Assembly (NCBI GenBank): GCA_031366605.1
Contig: JANLOO010000034.1
Coordinates: forward strand, 1 to 64,000
Direction: 5' to 3'
Source: CALMEC01 sp031366605
GTDB lineage: Bacteria > Actinomycetota > Thermoleophilia > Miltoncostaeales > Miltoncostaeaceae
DNA: 64,000 nucleotides
Numbering within the stretch: the first letter of the stretch is position 1; each line of letters opens with the position of its first letter. The notes under the pieces were generated by a model. That model made no database searches and was not told the origin of the DNA. It saw only the letters and a list, made by a program, of their open reading frames with translations. Shown piece by piece: positions 9,311 through 18,812 of the stretch. A program made the position numbers and the translations under genes.

Positions 9311-10495
9311 CTACCCCACGCCGACGCGACTGACTGCGAGCGCCGCGCTGCGGCGTTCCACCTGACCGAGCCACGCGCCCAGCGTGGCGATCAGCAGAAC
9401 CGTTCCGACGACGAGCGACACGCCCGCCCAGCCCGCCGCCTGCCACGCCAGGCCGGGCAGGAACGCTCCGAGCGCACCGGCGGTGTAGTAGATGCTGTAG
9501 TAGAGCGCGCTTGCGGCTCCGGGGCGCACTCCCTGAGCCCCGCCCACGCCGATCGGCGCGGCGGTGACAACCGTGAACATGCCGATCGTGATGAACGCGA
9601 GCCCGATCAACGTCGTCGGCAGTACGTCAGGCACCGTCAGCCCCACGCCGATCGCAGCGCACCCAACGCCGATGATCGCGACCCGAGCCCACCCGACGCG
9701 CTCTGCATGGCGACCGGCGATCGGCGCGACCGCACCGACCACCCACAAGCCGAACACCAGCGACGCGGCGGTCGGCGACAGGTTGAATGGCGCCGCCTCG
9801 AGTCGGAACCCGATATACGAGAACACGCCGACGAACACGAAGAACAGGCTGGGACCGGTCAAGGCCGCGGCGACGATGCGCCGGTTGGCGATGGGTCCGC
9901 GCACCCGCGCCTTGCGCACCTGGGGCGCCGGAGGCAGTCCGCGCATCATCACGACGACCGCAATGAGCGGCAACACGGCCAACGTCCCAAGCGCAAACCG
10001 CCAGCCCGTCACCGATGCGAGCAATGCCACACCCAGCCGCCCGACCAGGCCACCCGAGATGAGCGACGCCATGTACCACCCCATCGCCCGGGCGCCGAAC
10101 GCGGGAACGAACACCTCGGACACGTATGGAATGCCCACCGCCAGAAGCCCGGGCAGAATCAGCCCCTGGATCGCGCGGATGACCAGCAGCACCCCAAACG
10201 ACGGTGCGAGTGCGACTGCGATGGACGCGGGAACCAGCAACGCGCTCGCCGCGATCAGGCAGTTGCGCCCGCCGACGCGATCCGACAGGGGTCCCCAGAT
10301 CCATGACCCGGCGACGACCGCGATGACCAGTACCGAGATCGTCAAACCGGCTCGGCTCGGTGTGATCGAGAACACTCGCGCGAGTTCCGGGAGGATCCCC
10401 TGCGTCGAGTACATGGTCGCGAACATCGCGCTTGCGCCGACCAGGAAACCCACCATCGAGCTCAATCCGCGTGGCGTTGTGGGGGCGTTGCTCAC
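9311..10495 (-). CDS. Major facilitator superfamily transporter
   Basis: 394 residues, twelve predicted membrane helices. The first half carries the MFS loop 2-3 signature WGPLSDRVGGRNCLI. Overall it resembles the YnfM/arabinose-efflux branch (GASAMFATMYSTQGILPEL at the N-terminus), usually drug or metabolite exporters driven by protons. Starting at the GTG at 10495 gives xSNAPTTPRGL; a GTG at 10519 would add eight residues with no support. The gene lies downstream of msrA on the same strand with a 41-nt gap, so co-transcription is possible. Substrate is not predictable. Confidence 0.85.
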   Translation of the reverse strand: MSNAPTTPRGLSSMVGFLVGASAMFATMYSTQGILPELARVFSITPSRAGLTISVLVIAVVAGSWIWGPLSDRVGGRNCLIAASALLVPASIAVALAPSFGVLLVIRAIQGLILPGLLAVGIPYVSEVFVPAFGARAMGWYMASLISGGLVGRLGVALLASVTGWRFALGTLAVLPLIAVVVMMRGLPPAPQVRKARVRGPIANRRIVAAALTGPSLFFVFVGVFSYIGFRLEAAPFNLSPTAASLVFGLWVVGAVAPIAGRHAERVGWARVAIIGVGCAAIGVGLTVPDVLPTTLIGLAFITIGMFTVVTAAPIGVGGAQGVRPGAASALYYSIYYTAGALGAFLPGLAWQAAGWAGVSLVVGTVLLIATLGAWLGQVERRSAALAVSRVGVG

Positions 10496-10536
10496 GCACC
10501 CCACGGTACCCACTTCCACCCCAATCCGGCCCAGCC

Positions 10537-11196
10537 CTATTCGACCGAGGCGACGCCGATCGGGCAGGTCACGCCCGTGCCGCCCAGGCCGCAGTACCCA
10601 TTGGGGTTCTTGGCGAGGTACTGCTGGTGGTAGTGCTCGGCGTAGTAGAACGGCCCTGCCGGAGCGATCTCGGTCGTGATGTCACCGAGCCCGACGCCCT
10701 TGAGTCGCTCGGCGAAGATCACGGAGGAGCGTTCCGCCGCCTCGAGCTGCGCATCCGACGTGGTGTAGATGGCCGACCGGTACTGGGTCCCGGTGTCGTT
10801 GCCCTGGCGCATGCCCTGCGTCGGGTCGTGGCCCTCCCAGAAGATCCTGAGCATCTCGTCGAAGCTGGTCAGCGTCGGATCCCACGCGACGAGCACCGCC
10901 TCGGTGTGGCCTGTGCGACCACTGCAGACCTCTTCGTAGGTCGGGTTGGGAGTCGCGCCACCGGCATAGCCCACCGCTGTGGTGTAGACGCCCGGCGCCG
11001 TCCAGAACAGGCGCTCGGCACCCCAAAAGCACCCCAGACCGAAGAGCGCAGACTCGATCCCGTCGGCAAATGGCGGGCGAAGCGGGGCGTCGAGGACCAC
11101 GTGACGGGCCGGCACCGCCATCTCGGCGGCGCGCCCGGACACGGCGTCATCGGCAGACGGAATGCGGTTCTTGGAACGGTTGAACAGGGACGGCAT
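10537..11196 (-). CDS. msrA: Peptide-methionine (S)-S-oxide reductase MsrA
   Basis: 219 residues. The catalytic motif GCFWG is present with Cys56, followed by VGYAGG and the conserved YAEHYHQQYL. C-terminal cysteines (GYCGLGG, TCPIG) serve as resolving residues in the long MsrA form. The enzyme reduces methionine-S-sulfoxide in proteins using thioredoxin, a cytoplasmic oxidative-repair role. It is divergent from the proline dehydrogenase gene; the 113-nt gap holds the latter's -10 box. Confidence 0.95.
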   Translation of the reverse strand: MPSLFNRSKNRIPSADDAVSGRAAEMAVPARHVVLDAPLRPPFADGIESALFGLGCFWGAERLFWTAPGVYTTAVGYAGGATPNPTYEEVCSGRTGHTEAVLVAWDPTLTSFDEMLRIFWEGHDPTQGMRQGNDTGTQYRSAIYTTSDAQLEAAERSSVIFAERLKGVGLGDITTEIAPAGPFYYAEHYHQQYLAKNPNGYCGLGGTGVTCPIGVASVE

Positions 11197-11296
11197 CGCT
11201 CACCTCGCAGACGGGTTCTGGACACACGATAGTGCGCGATCAAGCGATCGCGCATGACTCCTGTCCCGCGACCGTCCCGAACGTGACACCCCGGCG

Positions 11297-11302
11297 TATG
11301 AT
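11297..11302 (+). promoter_or_regulatory. -10 box of leaderless putA-type operon
   Basis: TATGAT, close to the TATAAT consensus, ends 7 nt before the ATG at 11310. No convincing -35 was found. The spacing implies transcription begins at or next to the start codon. Confidence 0.5.
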
Positions 11303-11309
11303 CCGCGTG

Positions 11310-12644
11310 ATGCAGGGCCTTGAGGCCGCCATCCACGAGATCGGCCGATCGCTCTCTGCGGCCTACCCGCCTGCGATCCGCCACCCCTCGCGCACGGTCG
11401 ACCAACGGATGATGCAGATGGTCGCCGACCGCCCGGATGTGCAGGCCGCCCTGTTTCGCTTTGTCGATGCGACACCGGCGTGCCGCACGCCCGAGGAGCT
11501 GACCGAACATCTGACCGCGTTCCTGGAGGAGGTCGAGGACCCGCCCGCGATGCTCAAGGCGCCTGAGGCCCTGGGACGCGGGCGCGTCGGTGAGAAGTTT
11601 GTCGGCAGCGTCGCGGCGGCAGGTGTGCGTCACCTGGCCCAACGGTTCATCGTCGGTGAGTCTCCCAAGGCGGCGTCGGGACACCTGCAGAAACTATGGC
11701 GTGACGGCGCGGGGACCTCGCTGGACCTGCTGGGCGAGGCGACCGTGACTCAAGAAGAAGCCGACCACTACGCGGCCCGGTGCGCCGACGCCATCGATGT
11801 GTTGAGTGCAGCCGTGCGCGGCTGGCCCGCGCGACCGGTCCTGGAGCGCGACTTCGCCGGACCGATTCCGCGGGCCAACGTGTCGGTCAAGATCTCGGCC
11901 CTGACCCCGCTGATCCGACCGTCCGCACCTGAGTTGGGCGCCGACGACGCCGCCCGGCGCCTGATCCCGTTACTGCGCCGGGCCCGTGACGCGGGCGCAC
12001 ACCTGCACATCGACATGGAGTCGGTCGACACGCTCGAGACGACGATGCAGCTGGTGCTCGAGATGCTGGCCGACCCCGAGTTCCACGACGGGCCATCAGC
12101 CGGCGTCGTGATGCAGGCGTACCTGCGTGAGTCCCCGGCCATCGTCGACCGCGTCCTGACGTTTACCCGTGAGCACCCGCGCGCCGTCCCGTTGACGATC
12201 CGCCTGGTCAAGGGCGCCTATTGGGACCACGAGGTGGCCGAAGCCCGTCAGCGCGGTTGGGAGCCGCCGGTCTTCACCGAGAAGGCCGACAGCGACCGCA
12301 ACTTCGAGGCGCTCACACGCCAGCTGATCGACGCGCGACCGGGGATCCGATTGGCGGTCGCCTCGCACAACCTGCGCTCGGTCTCGCACGCGGTGGCCTA
12401 CAACCGCATGACCGGCGGCGGCGATTCGGACATCGAGATCCAGGTGTTGCAGGGACTCGGCGACGACCTCAAGGACGCGTTGACCGCGCACAAGATCCGC
12501 ACCCGCGTCTACTGCCCGGTGGGTGACCTGGTCATGGGCATGGCGTACCTGGTGCGACGCCTGCTCGAGAACACCGCGAGCACATCCTTCCTGTCGGCGC
12601 ACGGCCGAGGCGTACCGATCGAGCAGCTCCTCGCCGCCCCGTGA
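11310..12644 (+). CDS. Proline dehydrogenase
   Basis: 444 residues, the monofunctional FAD-dependent enzyme that oxidises L-proline to pyrroline-5-carboxylate. Seen are ISALTPL, the strand motif HIDMES, IRLVKGAYWDHEV (substrate/FAD contact) and GMAYLVRRLLENTAS near the C-terminus. The ATG at 11310 is chosen for its leaderless -10; upstream in-frame starts at 11232 and 11298 lie in or before that element. Its stop overlaps the GTG of the next gene by 4 nt, so the two steps of proline breakdown are translationally coupled. Confidence 0.93.
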   Translation: MQGLEAAIHEIGRSLSAAYPPAIRHPSRTVDQRMMQMVADRPDVQAALFRFVDATPACRTPEELTEHLTAFLEEVEDPPAMLKAPEALGRGRVGEKFVGSVAAAGVRHLAQRFIVGESPKAASGHLQKLWRDGAGTSLDLLGEATVTQEEADHYAARCADAIDVLSAAVRGWPARPVLERDFAGPIPRANVSVKISALTPLIRPSAPELGADDAARRLIPLLRRARDAGAHLHIDMESVDTLETTMQLVLEMLADPEFHDGPSAGVVMQAYLRESPAIVDRVLTFTREHPRAVPLTIRLVKGAYWDHEVAEARQRGWEPPVFTEKADSDRNFEALTRQLIDARPGIRLAVASHNLRSVSHAVAYNRMTGGGDSDIEIQVLQGLGDDLKDALTAHKIRTRVYCPVGDLVMGMAYLVRRLLENTASTSFLSAHGRGVPIEQLLAAP

Positions 12645-14203
12645 GCGCGTTCGTCAACGAGCCCGTCTTGGAGCTGCGCCGTGCGCCCGCCCGCAACGCG
12701 TTGACGGATGCGCTCGGGCGGCTGGACACCCAGCTCCCGCTGCGCGTGCCGGTGCTGGTCGGCGACGGCGAGGGCAGCGCTGAGGGCATCGACTCGACCG
12801 ACCCGGGACGCCCCGACCGCCTGGTCGCACGAGCCGGGGTGGCCTCACCCGCCGACGTCGCCGATGCCGTCGAGCGCGCCACACGCGCACAGCCTGCCTG
12901 GGCACGACGCACGCCCCGGGACCGGGCCGAAGTGCTCCGCCGTGCGGCGAACCTGCTGCGTGCGGAGCGCCACACGCTGGCGGCCCTGCAGGTCCGCGAG
13001 TGCGGTAAGCCGTGGGCCGAGGCCGACGCCGATGTCTGCGAGGCGATCGACCACATCGAATATGCCGTCCACCAGGCCCTTGCGCTGGCCGCCGGCAAGG
13101 AGTTGCTGCAACTGCCCGGCGAAAGGAATCAACTGCGCTACCGCCCGCGGGGGGTCGTGGCGGCGATCGGTCCGTGGAACTTCCCACTCGCGATTCCGGC
13201 GGGGCTCGTGGCGACCGGACTGGCGACGGGCAACGCCGTCATCCTGAAGCCCGCCGAGCAGGCCCCTGCCTCGGGGCACCGGCTTGTGCAGGCGCTTCGC
13301 CGCGGCGGCGTCCCCAGCGACATCATCCAACTGCTCCCCGGCTACGGCGAGACCGGCGCGGCGCTGGTCGCACATCCCGGCGTACACACCATCGCGTTCA
13401 CGGGATCGGAGCCCGTGGGCCTGACGATCATCCGTGCAGCGGCCGAGACCCCCCCGCAGCAGGGACACGTCAAACGGGTGGTGGCCGAGATGGGCGGCAA
13501 GAACGCGATCATCGTCGACTCGGACGCCGACCTGGACCAAGTCGTGCCGGATGTCCTGCGCTCAGCGTTCGCGTTCGCAGGCCAGAAGTGCTCGGCCGCA
13601 GCACGCGTGCTGGTCCATGAGGCGGTCGCAATCGGACTCCTGGGCCGTCTGCGCGGCGCGGTCGAGTCGCTGCGCGTCGGGCAGGCCGAGGACTTCAGCA
13701 TCGACGTCCCACCCGTCATCGAGCAAGAGGCCCAAGCGCGCATCATGAGCGCAATCGCCACCGGCGCATCCGAGGGACGTATCGGCGCCCAGCAGACCGA
13801 GGTCCCGGACACAGGCTGGTTCTGCCCGCCGACGATCATCGCGGACCTGCCGCCCGACTCGTCGGTCAGCCGAGAGGAGATCTTTGGCCCGGTCCTGACG
13901 CTCGAAGCGGTCGCCAACGTCGACGCGGCGCTGGATGTCGTCACTGCCTCGCGGTACGCATTGACCGGCGGCATCTTCACGCGCAACCCGCGGGTGATCG
14001 ACAAGGTCATCGAGCGCTCACCCGTGGGCAACCTCTACATCAACCGCTCGATCACCGGTGCGATCGTCGCGCGTCAGCCCTTCGGCGGCAACCGGCGCTC
14101 CGGCATCGGCGCCAAGGTCGGCGGCCCCGACTACGTCTTGCAGTTCGTCGAGCCGCAGGTCATCACCGAGAACACGATGCGACACGGCTTGGTCGTGGAG
14201 TAG
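12641..14203 (+). CDS. L-glutamate gamma-semialdehyde (P5C) dehydrogenase
   Basis: 520 residues of the aldehyde dehydrogenase superfamily. The conserved PWNFPLAIPAG and FTGSEPVG segments bind NAD; AEMGGKNAIIVD supplies Glu283 and GQKCSAAARV the nucleophile Cys317; the C-terminal PFGGNRRSGIG is the P5CDH-type ending. It converts the semialdehyde formed from P5C to glutamate. The GTG start overlaps the proline dehydrogenase stop (GTGA), giving the split form of the pathway that is a PutA fusion in many Gram-negatives. Confidence 0.95.
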   Translation: MSAFVNEPVLELRRAPARNALTDALGRLDTQLPLRVPVLVGDGEGSAEGIDSTDPGRPDRLVARAGVASPADVADAVERATRAQPAWARRTPRDRAEVLRRAANLLRAERHTLAALQVRECGKPWAEADADVCEAIDHIEYAVHQALALAAGKELLQLPGERNQLRYRPRGVVAAIGPWNFPLAIPAGLVATGLATGNAVILKPAEQAPASGHRLVQALRRGGVPSDIIQLLPGYGETGAALVAHPGVHTIAFTGSEPVGLTIIRAAAETPPQQGHVKRVVAEMGGKNAIIVDSDADLDQVVPDVLRSAFAFAGQKCSAAARVLVHEAVAIGLLGRLRGAVESLRVGQAEDFSIDVPPVIEQEAQARIMSAIATGASEGRIGAQQTEVPDTGWFCPPTIIADLPPDSSVSREEIFGPVLTLEAVANVDAALDVVTASRYALTGGIFTRNPRVIDKVIERSPVGNLYINRSITGAIVARQPFGGNRRSGIGAKVGGPDYVLQFVEPQVITENTMRHGLVVE

Positions 14204-14277
14204 CACGCAAGGCCCGTGGGGAGCGACGAGGCACCTGACCATGGCGAGGACCACGACACCGACTTGCGAGGAGCGCG

Positions 14278-14604
14278 ATGATCATCACGACAGGCAACGA
14301 CCTGCCCGGCTACGAGGTCACGGACGTGATCGGCGAGGTGTTCGGGTTGACCGTCCGCACGCGGCACGTCGGATCGCAGGTCGGGGCAGCGCTCAAATCG
14401 CTGGTCGGAGGTGAGCTGCGTGGCATGACCCGGATGCTCTCCGACGGGCGACAGGAGGCAATCGATCGCCTCCGAGACGAGGCCAGTGCCCTCGGCGCCG
14501 ACGCGATCATCGCGATGCGCTTCGACACCTCGGAGTTCATGACCGCCGGCACCGAGATCTGCGCATACGGCACCGCCGTACGCGCCCATCGACACGAATC
14601 CTGA
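14278..14604 (+). CDS. YbjQ-family (UPF0145) protein
   Basis: 108 residues with the family pattern MIITTGNDLPGYEVTDVIGEVFGLTVRTR, the central GELRGMTRML and the ending EICAYGTAV. The family forms pentameric rings of unknown function and has been linked to metal binding only by domain name. GAGGAG lies 5-10 nt before the ATG. It stands between the P5CDH and glucan phosphorylase genes, 74 and 52 nt away. Confidence 0.9.
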   Translation: MIITTGNDLPGYEVTDVIGEVFGLTVRTRHVGSQVGAALKSLVGGELRGMTRMLSDGRQEAIDRLRDEASALGADAIIAMRFDTSEFMTAGTEICAYGTAVRAHRHES

Positions 14605-14656
14605 GTATCCACGGGCACAAGGGCAGGTCACGGCCCTCATGGGTAGCCTGACGCCC

Positions 14657-17200
14657 ATGCGCATCCACCGATTCGACGTTCACCCCAACCTGCCGGCAGC
14701 ACTGGAGCCGCTCGACGAGATCGCTCGCGACCTCTGGTACTCGTGGCACCGCGACGCCGCCGAGCTCTTCGCCCGACTCGACCCGGATACGTGGCAGGCC
14801 TCCGATCGCAACCCGGTGATGACACTCGGCAAGGTGCCGCAGGCGACGCTGGACGCAGCGGCGCGCGACGAGACCTTCCTGGCTGAGCTCCGGCGTATCT
14901 ACGCGGCATTCCGGGCGTACAAGGAAAGCAACGGCTGGTTCCAAGAGGCCTACCCGGGCATCACCGACCTTCGCATCGCCTACCTGTCGTTGGAGTTCGG
15001 GCTCGACGCGGCGCTGCCCATCTACTCCGGCGGCCTGGGCATCCTCGCCGGCGACCACCTGAAGTCGGCGTCCGATCTCTGCCTGCCGCTCGTCGGGGTC
15101 GGGTTGCTGTACGGCAATGGGTATTTCCATCAGGTGCTCAACGTGGACGGCTGGCAGCAGGAGCTCTACCCGCCCAACGATTGGTCCACCATGCCGGTCC
15201 ACCGGCAGCTGGGAGCAGACGGCAATCAGCTTCACGTCGAGGTCACGATGGCCGGCACGCTTGTACGGGCGGCGATCTGGCGGGCGCAGGTCGGTCGGGT
15301 GCCGTTGTACCTCCTCGACACCAACATCGACGACAACGCCCCGGAGTTGCGCGAGATCACCGCGTCGCTCTACGGCGGCGATCGCGAACGGCGCGTACGC
15401 CAGGAGCTTCTGCTCGGCATCGGCGGCCTACGCGCGCTCGACGCCGTCGGTGTCGCCCCCACCGTGTTCCACATGAACGAGGGCCACTCGGCGTTCCTCG
15501 CACTCGAGCGCGTCCGCACCCTGATGCACGACGACGGCCTTCCGCTCGCCGCCGCGCTGGAGCAGGTCGCCGGGTCGACCATCTTCACGACCCACACCCC
15601 CGTGCCCGCGGGCAACGAGGTTTTCGACATCGCACTGGTGCGCCGCTACCTGGAACCCCTGGCCACCGATCTTGGTCTGACCTGGGACGCGTTCGTCGCG
15701 ATGGGACAGGCACCCGGTCAGGACGCGTCGCAGTTTGGGATGACACCGCTCGCATTGCGGACGTCGGCGTTCGCCAACGGCGTCAGCCGTTTGCACGGCC
15801 AGGTCTCACGTGAGATGTGGCAGTCCCTCTGGCCGCAGCTGCCGGTCGACGAGGTGCCGATCTCGAGCGTCACCAACGGCATCCACCCGCGCACCTGGCT
15901 GAGCCGCGAGATGGGCCAGCTGCTGGACCGGTACCTGGGACCCCGTCTCGTGGAGAGCCCACACGACCAGTCGGTGTGGGAGCGCGTCGACAAGATCCCA
16001 CCGGGCGAGCTGTGGCGGGTCAAGCAGCGGCGCAGGGAGCGCCTGGTGCTCGTCACCCGCGAACGCCTGCGGGAGCAGATGGAGCGACGTGGGGCCAGCC
16101 GCGCCGCGCTGCGCGAGGCCGACGAGACGCTGCGACCAGACATCCTGACCCTCGGCTTCGCGCGCCGGTTCGCGACCTACAAGCGGGCCACGCTCCTGTT
16201 CCGCCAGGCCGACCGGCTTGCGCGAATCCTGACCGATGTGGACCGGCCGGTGCAGCTCGTGTTCTCCGGCAAGGCACACCCCGCCGACACACCGGGCAAG
16301 GAATTGATTCAGGCGATCGTCCGGTTTGCGCAGGACCCGCGCGTACGCCAGCGGATCGTGTTCGTGGAGGACTACGACATGGGTGTGTCGCGTTTTCTCG
16401 TCTCGGGCTGCGACGTGTGGCTCAACGCCCCGCGCCGCCCGCTGGAGGCCTCCGGTACCAGTGGGATGAAGGCCGTCGTCAACGGGGTCCTCAACGTGTC
16501 CGTGCCGGACGGTTGGTGGGACGAGGGATATTCGCCCGAGGTCGGCTGGTCAATCGGCAACGGCGAGAGCTACGAAGACGAGGAAGAGCAGGACGCCATC
16601 GAGTGCGATGCGCTGTTCAACCTGCTCGAGCAGGAGGTCATTCCTCTGTTCTACCGCCGCGACGCCACCGGATTGCCGCGTGAGTGGGTCGCACGCATGA
16701 CCGCGTCGATGGCGCGCCTGGGCGCGGAGTTCAACACGCACAGGATGGTGCAGGAGTACACGGAGTGGGGTTACCTGCCCGCGCACCGTGCCGCGACGAG
16801 CCTGGCCAAGGACAAGCACGACGAGGCGCGTGCCCTGGCCGCATGGCGCGACCGCGTGCAGGCGGCATGGCCCGGTGTGACGCTGCGGTCGCAGACCGAC
16901 GCCGACGGAGGGCTGGTCGTGGGCGAGACGGTGCCGATCACCGTGTGGGCCGGACTCGCCGGACTCGCACCGGATGAGGTCACCGTCGAGGTGGCGGCCG
17001 GTGCACCCGATGCCGCCGGCGCGCCGCACCGCCCGACGTACGTGATCGCCCAGCACACCGGCGCCGACGGCGCCGAGGAGCGTTTTACGGCCGAGGTCCC
17101 CTGCACGACCTCCGGTCCACTCGCGCTCGCGGTGCGCATCCGCCCACGCAACACATCCGCGGTCAACCCACTGTCGCCCCTGCTCCTGACCTGGGAGTGA
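14657..17200 (+). CDS. glgP: Alpha-glucan (glycogen/maltodextrin) phosphorylase
   Basis: 847 residues, the long actinobacterial/Thermotoga-type phosphorylase with the N-terminal DUF3417-like region (LPAALEPLDEIARDLWYSWH). It releases glucose-1-phosphate from alpha-1,4-glucans. The PLP lysine lies in SGTSGMKAVVNG (Lys605); FHMNEGHSAFLALER and THTPVPAGNE are further conserved blocks. The ATG at 14657 is preferred over the ATG at 14639 because TAGCCT at 14644-14649 sits 7 nt before it. The stop overlaps the next GTG by 4 nt. Confidence 0.93.
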   Translation: MRIHRFDVHPNLPAALEPLDEIARDLWYSWHRDAAELFARLDPDTWQASDRNPVMTLGKVPQATLDAAARDETFLAELRRIYAAFRAYKESNGWFQEAYPGITDLRIAYLSLEFGLDAALPIYSGGLGILAGDHLKSASDLCLPLVGVGLLYGNGYFHQVLNVDGWQQELYPPNDWSTMPVHRQLGADGNQLHVEVTMAGTLVRAAIWRAQVGRVPLYLLDTNIDDNAPELREITASLYGGDRERRVRQELLLGIGGLRALDAVGVAPTVFHMNEGHSAFLALERVRTLMHDDGLPLAAALEQVAGSTIFTTHTPVPAGNEVFDIALVRRYLEPLATDLGLTWDAFVAMGQAPGQDASQFGMTPLALRTSAFANGVSRLHGQVSREMWQSLWPQLPVDEVPISSVTNGIHPRTWLSREMGQLLDRYLGPRLVESPHDQSVWERVDKIPPGELWRVKQRRRERLVLVTRERLREQMERRGASRAALREADETLRPDILTLGFARRFATYKRATLLFRQADRLARILTDVDRPVQLVFSGKAHPADTPGKELIQAIVRFAQDPRVRQRIVFVEDYDMGVSRFLVSGCDVWLNAPRRPLEASGTSGMKAVVNGVLNVSVPDGWWDEGYSPEVGWSIGNGESYEDEEEQDAIECDALFNLLEQEVIPLFYRRDATGLPREWVARMTASMARLGAEFNTHRMVQEYTEWGYLPAHRAATSLAKDKHDEARALAAWRDRVQAAWPGVTLRSQTDADGGLVVGETVPITVWAGLAGLAPDEVTVEVAAGAPDAAGAPHRPTYVIAQHTGADGAEERFTAEVPCTTSGPLALAVRIRPRNTSAVNPLSPLLLTWE

Positions 17201-17679
17201 GCGCTCCCCAACAGTTCAAAGCCGCCACGTTGCGGGTGCAGGCAGCGCTTGCGCAGATGGACCTGGTCGTGCAGATCGTGCGCGTCGACGAGACCGCGCG
17301 CACAGCGGATGGAGCAGCCGCGGCCGTGGGCGCAACGGTCGGTCAGATCGTCAAGTCGCTCGTGTTCCTGAGCGACGGCGTACCCGTCCTGGCGCTCGTC
17401 TCGGGATCGAACCGACTGGACACGGCCAAGCTCGCCGCCCAGACCGGCGGCGCGATCACACGGGCCGACGCCGCCGCCGTGCGCGACGCGACCGGGTACG
17501 CGATCGGTGGTGTCCCTCCGCTGGGACACGCCACGGACCTCGCGGTCTACTGCGACCGGGACCTGCTCGGATACGAGGTCGTGTGGGCTGCGGCGGGAAC
17601 GCCGGACACCGTGTTCGCCGTATCGCCAGATCGCTTGGCCGGCGCAATCGGCGCCTGCGTCTGCGATCTGGCGGAGTGA
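17197..17679 (+). CDS. YbaK/ProX-type aminoacyl-tRNA deacylase-like protein
   Basis: 160 residues of the YbaK/ProRS-INS editing fold: IVKSLVFLSDGVPVLALVSG with the conserved Lys, then DATGYAIGGVPPLGH, and CDRDLLGYEVVWAAAGTPDTVFAVSP. Relatives hydrolyse mischarged aminoacyl-tRNAs such as Ala- or Cys-tRNAPro. The GTG start overlaps the glgP stop, so it is translated with the phosphorylase although no functional link is evident. Confidence 0.88.
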   Translation: MSAPQQFKAATLRVQAALAQMDLVVQIVRVDETARTADGAAAAVGATVGQIVKSLVFLSDGVPVLALVSGSNRLDTAKLAAQTGGAITRADAAAVRDATGYAIGGVPPLGHATDLAVYCDRDLLGYEVVWAAAGTPDTVFAVSPDRLAGAIGACVCDLAE

Positions 17680-17684
17680 GTGCG

Positions 17685-18020
17685 TCAGGCGTGTGCGGCC
17701 ACTGACGCGATGACCTCGATACCCGGCTGCGTGCGACGGGTGTTGTCCTCATCGACGGAGAAGTCATGCACCGTGATGTTGGTGAAGTTCGGGAACGCAC
17801 CGACCGTCTGGAAGAGCTCGGAAGCGGCGTAGGCGTCGGCGGCGTCGCGATCTGCGAACAGGTAGACGCCCCCGTAGGTGTTGGCAGACGGGTCGCAGAG
17901 CCAGATCTTGGTCTGCAAACCCGGGAGGGCGGCGAACGCCGGGGCGAGCTGATCGCACGCTTCGCGATAGCCCTGCTCGGTCATGTCGACGAGGTTGAAG
18001 TTGATGATCTTGACGTGCAT
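17685..18020 (-). CDS. YdhR-like putative mono-oxygenase (dimeric alpha/beta barrel)
   Basis: 111 residues. KIINFNLVDMTEQGYREACDQLAPAFAALPGL opens the protein and KIWLCDPSANTYGGVYLFADRDAADAYAAS is the family block with the TYGGVYLF strand seen in YdhR proteins. These are small cofactorless dimers proposed to act on aromatic or quinone-like compounds. GGAGA lies at a good distance before the ATG at 18020. It is the last gene of a three-gene minus-strand set with an orphan small gene and an AhpD-like gene. Confidence 0.75.
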   Translation of the reverse strand: MHVKIINFNLVDMTEQGYREACDQLAPAFAALPGLQTKIWLCDPSANTYGGVYLFADRDAADAYAASELFQTVGAFPNFTNITVHDFSVDEDNTRRTQPGIEVIASVAAHA

Positions 18021-18030
18021 GGGAATCTCC

Positions 18031-18252
18031 TTACTCGACAGGGATCGATCCGTTGTGGGTGGCCGTTGCGCGGGCGATCGCCGCGTCGTACTGGCGGAGG
18101 GCCCTGCTGAGTTGGGTCCTGGCGCCGGCGGGCGCGTTGACGTCCGCGTTGATGATTTCGAGCGCCATGCGGGCCGCCGCGACGATCGTCGTGATCTCGT
18201 GCCTCGTTGCGGTGATGGCGATGACGCTTCGATCGGCTGCGGCGATTCGCAT
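18031..18252 (-). CDS. Small protein of unknown function
   Basis: 73 residues, almost entirely helical by composition (ALEIINADVNAPAGARTQLSRALRQYDAAIAR). It is not recognised. It sits 19 nt after the AhpD-like gene and 10 nt before the YdhR-like gene, which supports a real gene in the same transcript. RBS support is weak. Confidence 0.5.
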   Translation of the reverse strand: MRIAAADRSVIAITATRHEITTIVAAARMALEIINADVNAPAGARTQLSRALRQYDAAIARATATHNGSIPVE

Positions 18253-18271
18253 GGTGCACTCGCAGGTCTGG

Positions 18272-18670
18272 TCAGACGGCCGCGGTCACGGCACGCGACC
18301 GGACGTACGCCGTCGCCTGGTCGACCTCGGCAACGAACGTGCCGTAGTCGAAGTCAAGGGAGTTGAGATATGTGCTCCACCCCATGGTGTGCTTGGCCAT
18401 CAGGGCGGCCTCGGTGATCTCCTCCTCGGTCGCCCCGAACAGCCGGGCCGCCTCGGAGTGGAAATAGACGCAGTACCTGCAGCGCGTCGCGCCGGAGACG
18501 GCGATCCCGATGAGCTCCTTGTACTTGTTGGGAATGTGCGTCTCACCCAACTCGAAGGTCTTCATCACCGTCCACTCGTGTTCCAAGATCTCGTCGGGCA
18601 CATCGTTGAAGAGGCTCAGCACCAGACCAAGCGTCTCGCGAATGTCGGCTTCGACTTCGGCTCTCGACAT
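18272..18670 (-). CDS. AhpD-like carboxymuconolactone decarboxylase family protein
   Basis: 132 residues. The redox motif CRYCVYFH (CxxC followed three residues later by His) and the following EAARLFGATEEEITEAALMA are the AhpD signature. Family members are small peroxidase/reductase subunits in antioxidant systems. The ATG at 18670 has GGAGGA 4-9 nt upstream. Starts further upstream would run through the intergenic region shared with the LuxR gene. First gene of the AhpD-orphan-YdhR set. Confidence 0.88.
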   Translation of the reverse strand: MSRAEVEADIRETLGLVLSLFNDVPDEILEHEWTVMKTFELGETHIPNKYKELIGIAVSGATRCRYCVYFHSEAARLFGATEEEITEAALMAKHTMGWSTYLNSLDFDYGTFVAEVDQATAYVRSRAVTAAV

Positions 18671-18812
18671 GACGTCCTCCTGTCTCGCTCGCCGGGCAGA
18701 TGGGTTCCGCCCATTCGTTGAGCTGACGCTAGGCCGCCCGGAGCGCCCTGACATCGGGCATCCGCACCATTTGACGTGACCTGATCGCTGTACTTGCCTA
18801 CGTCTGGTGTGG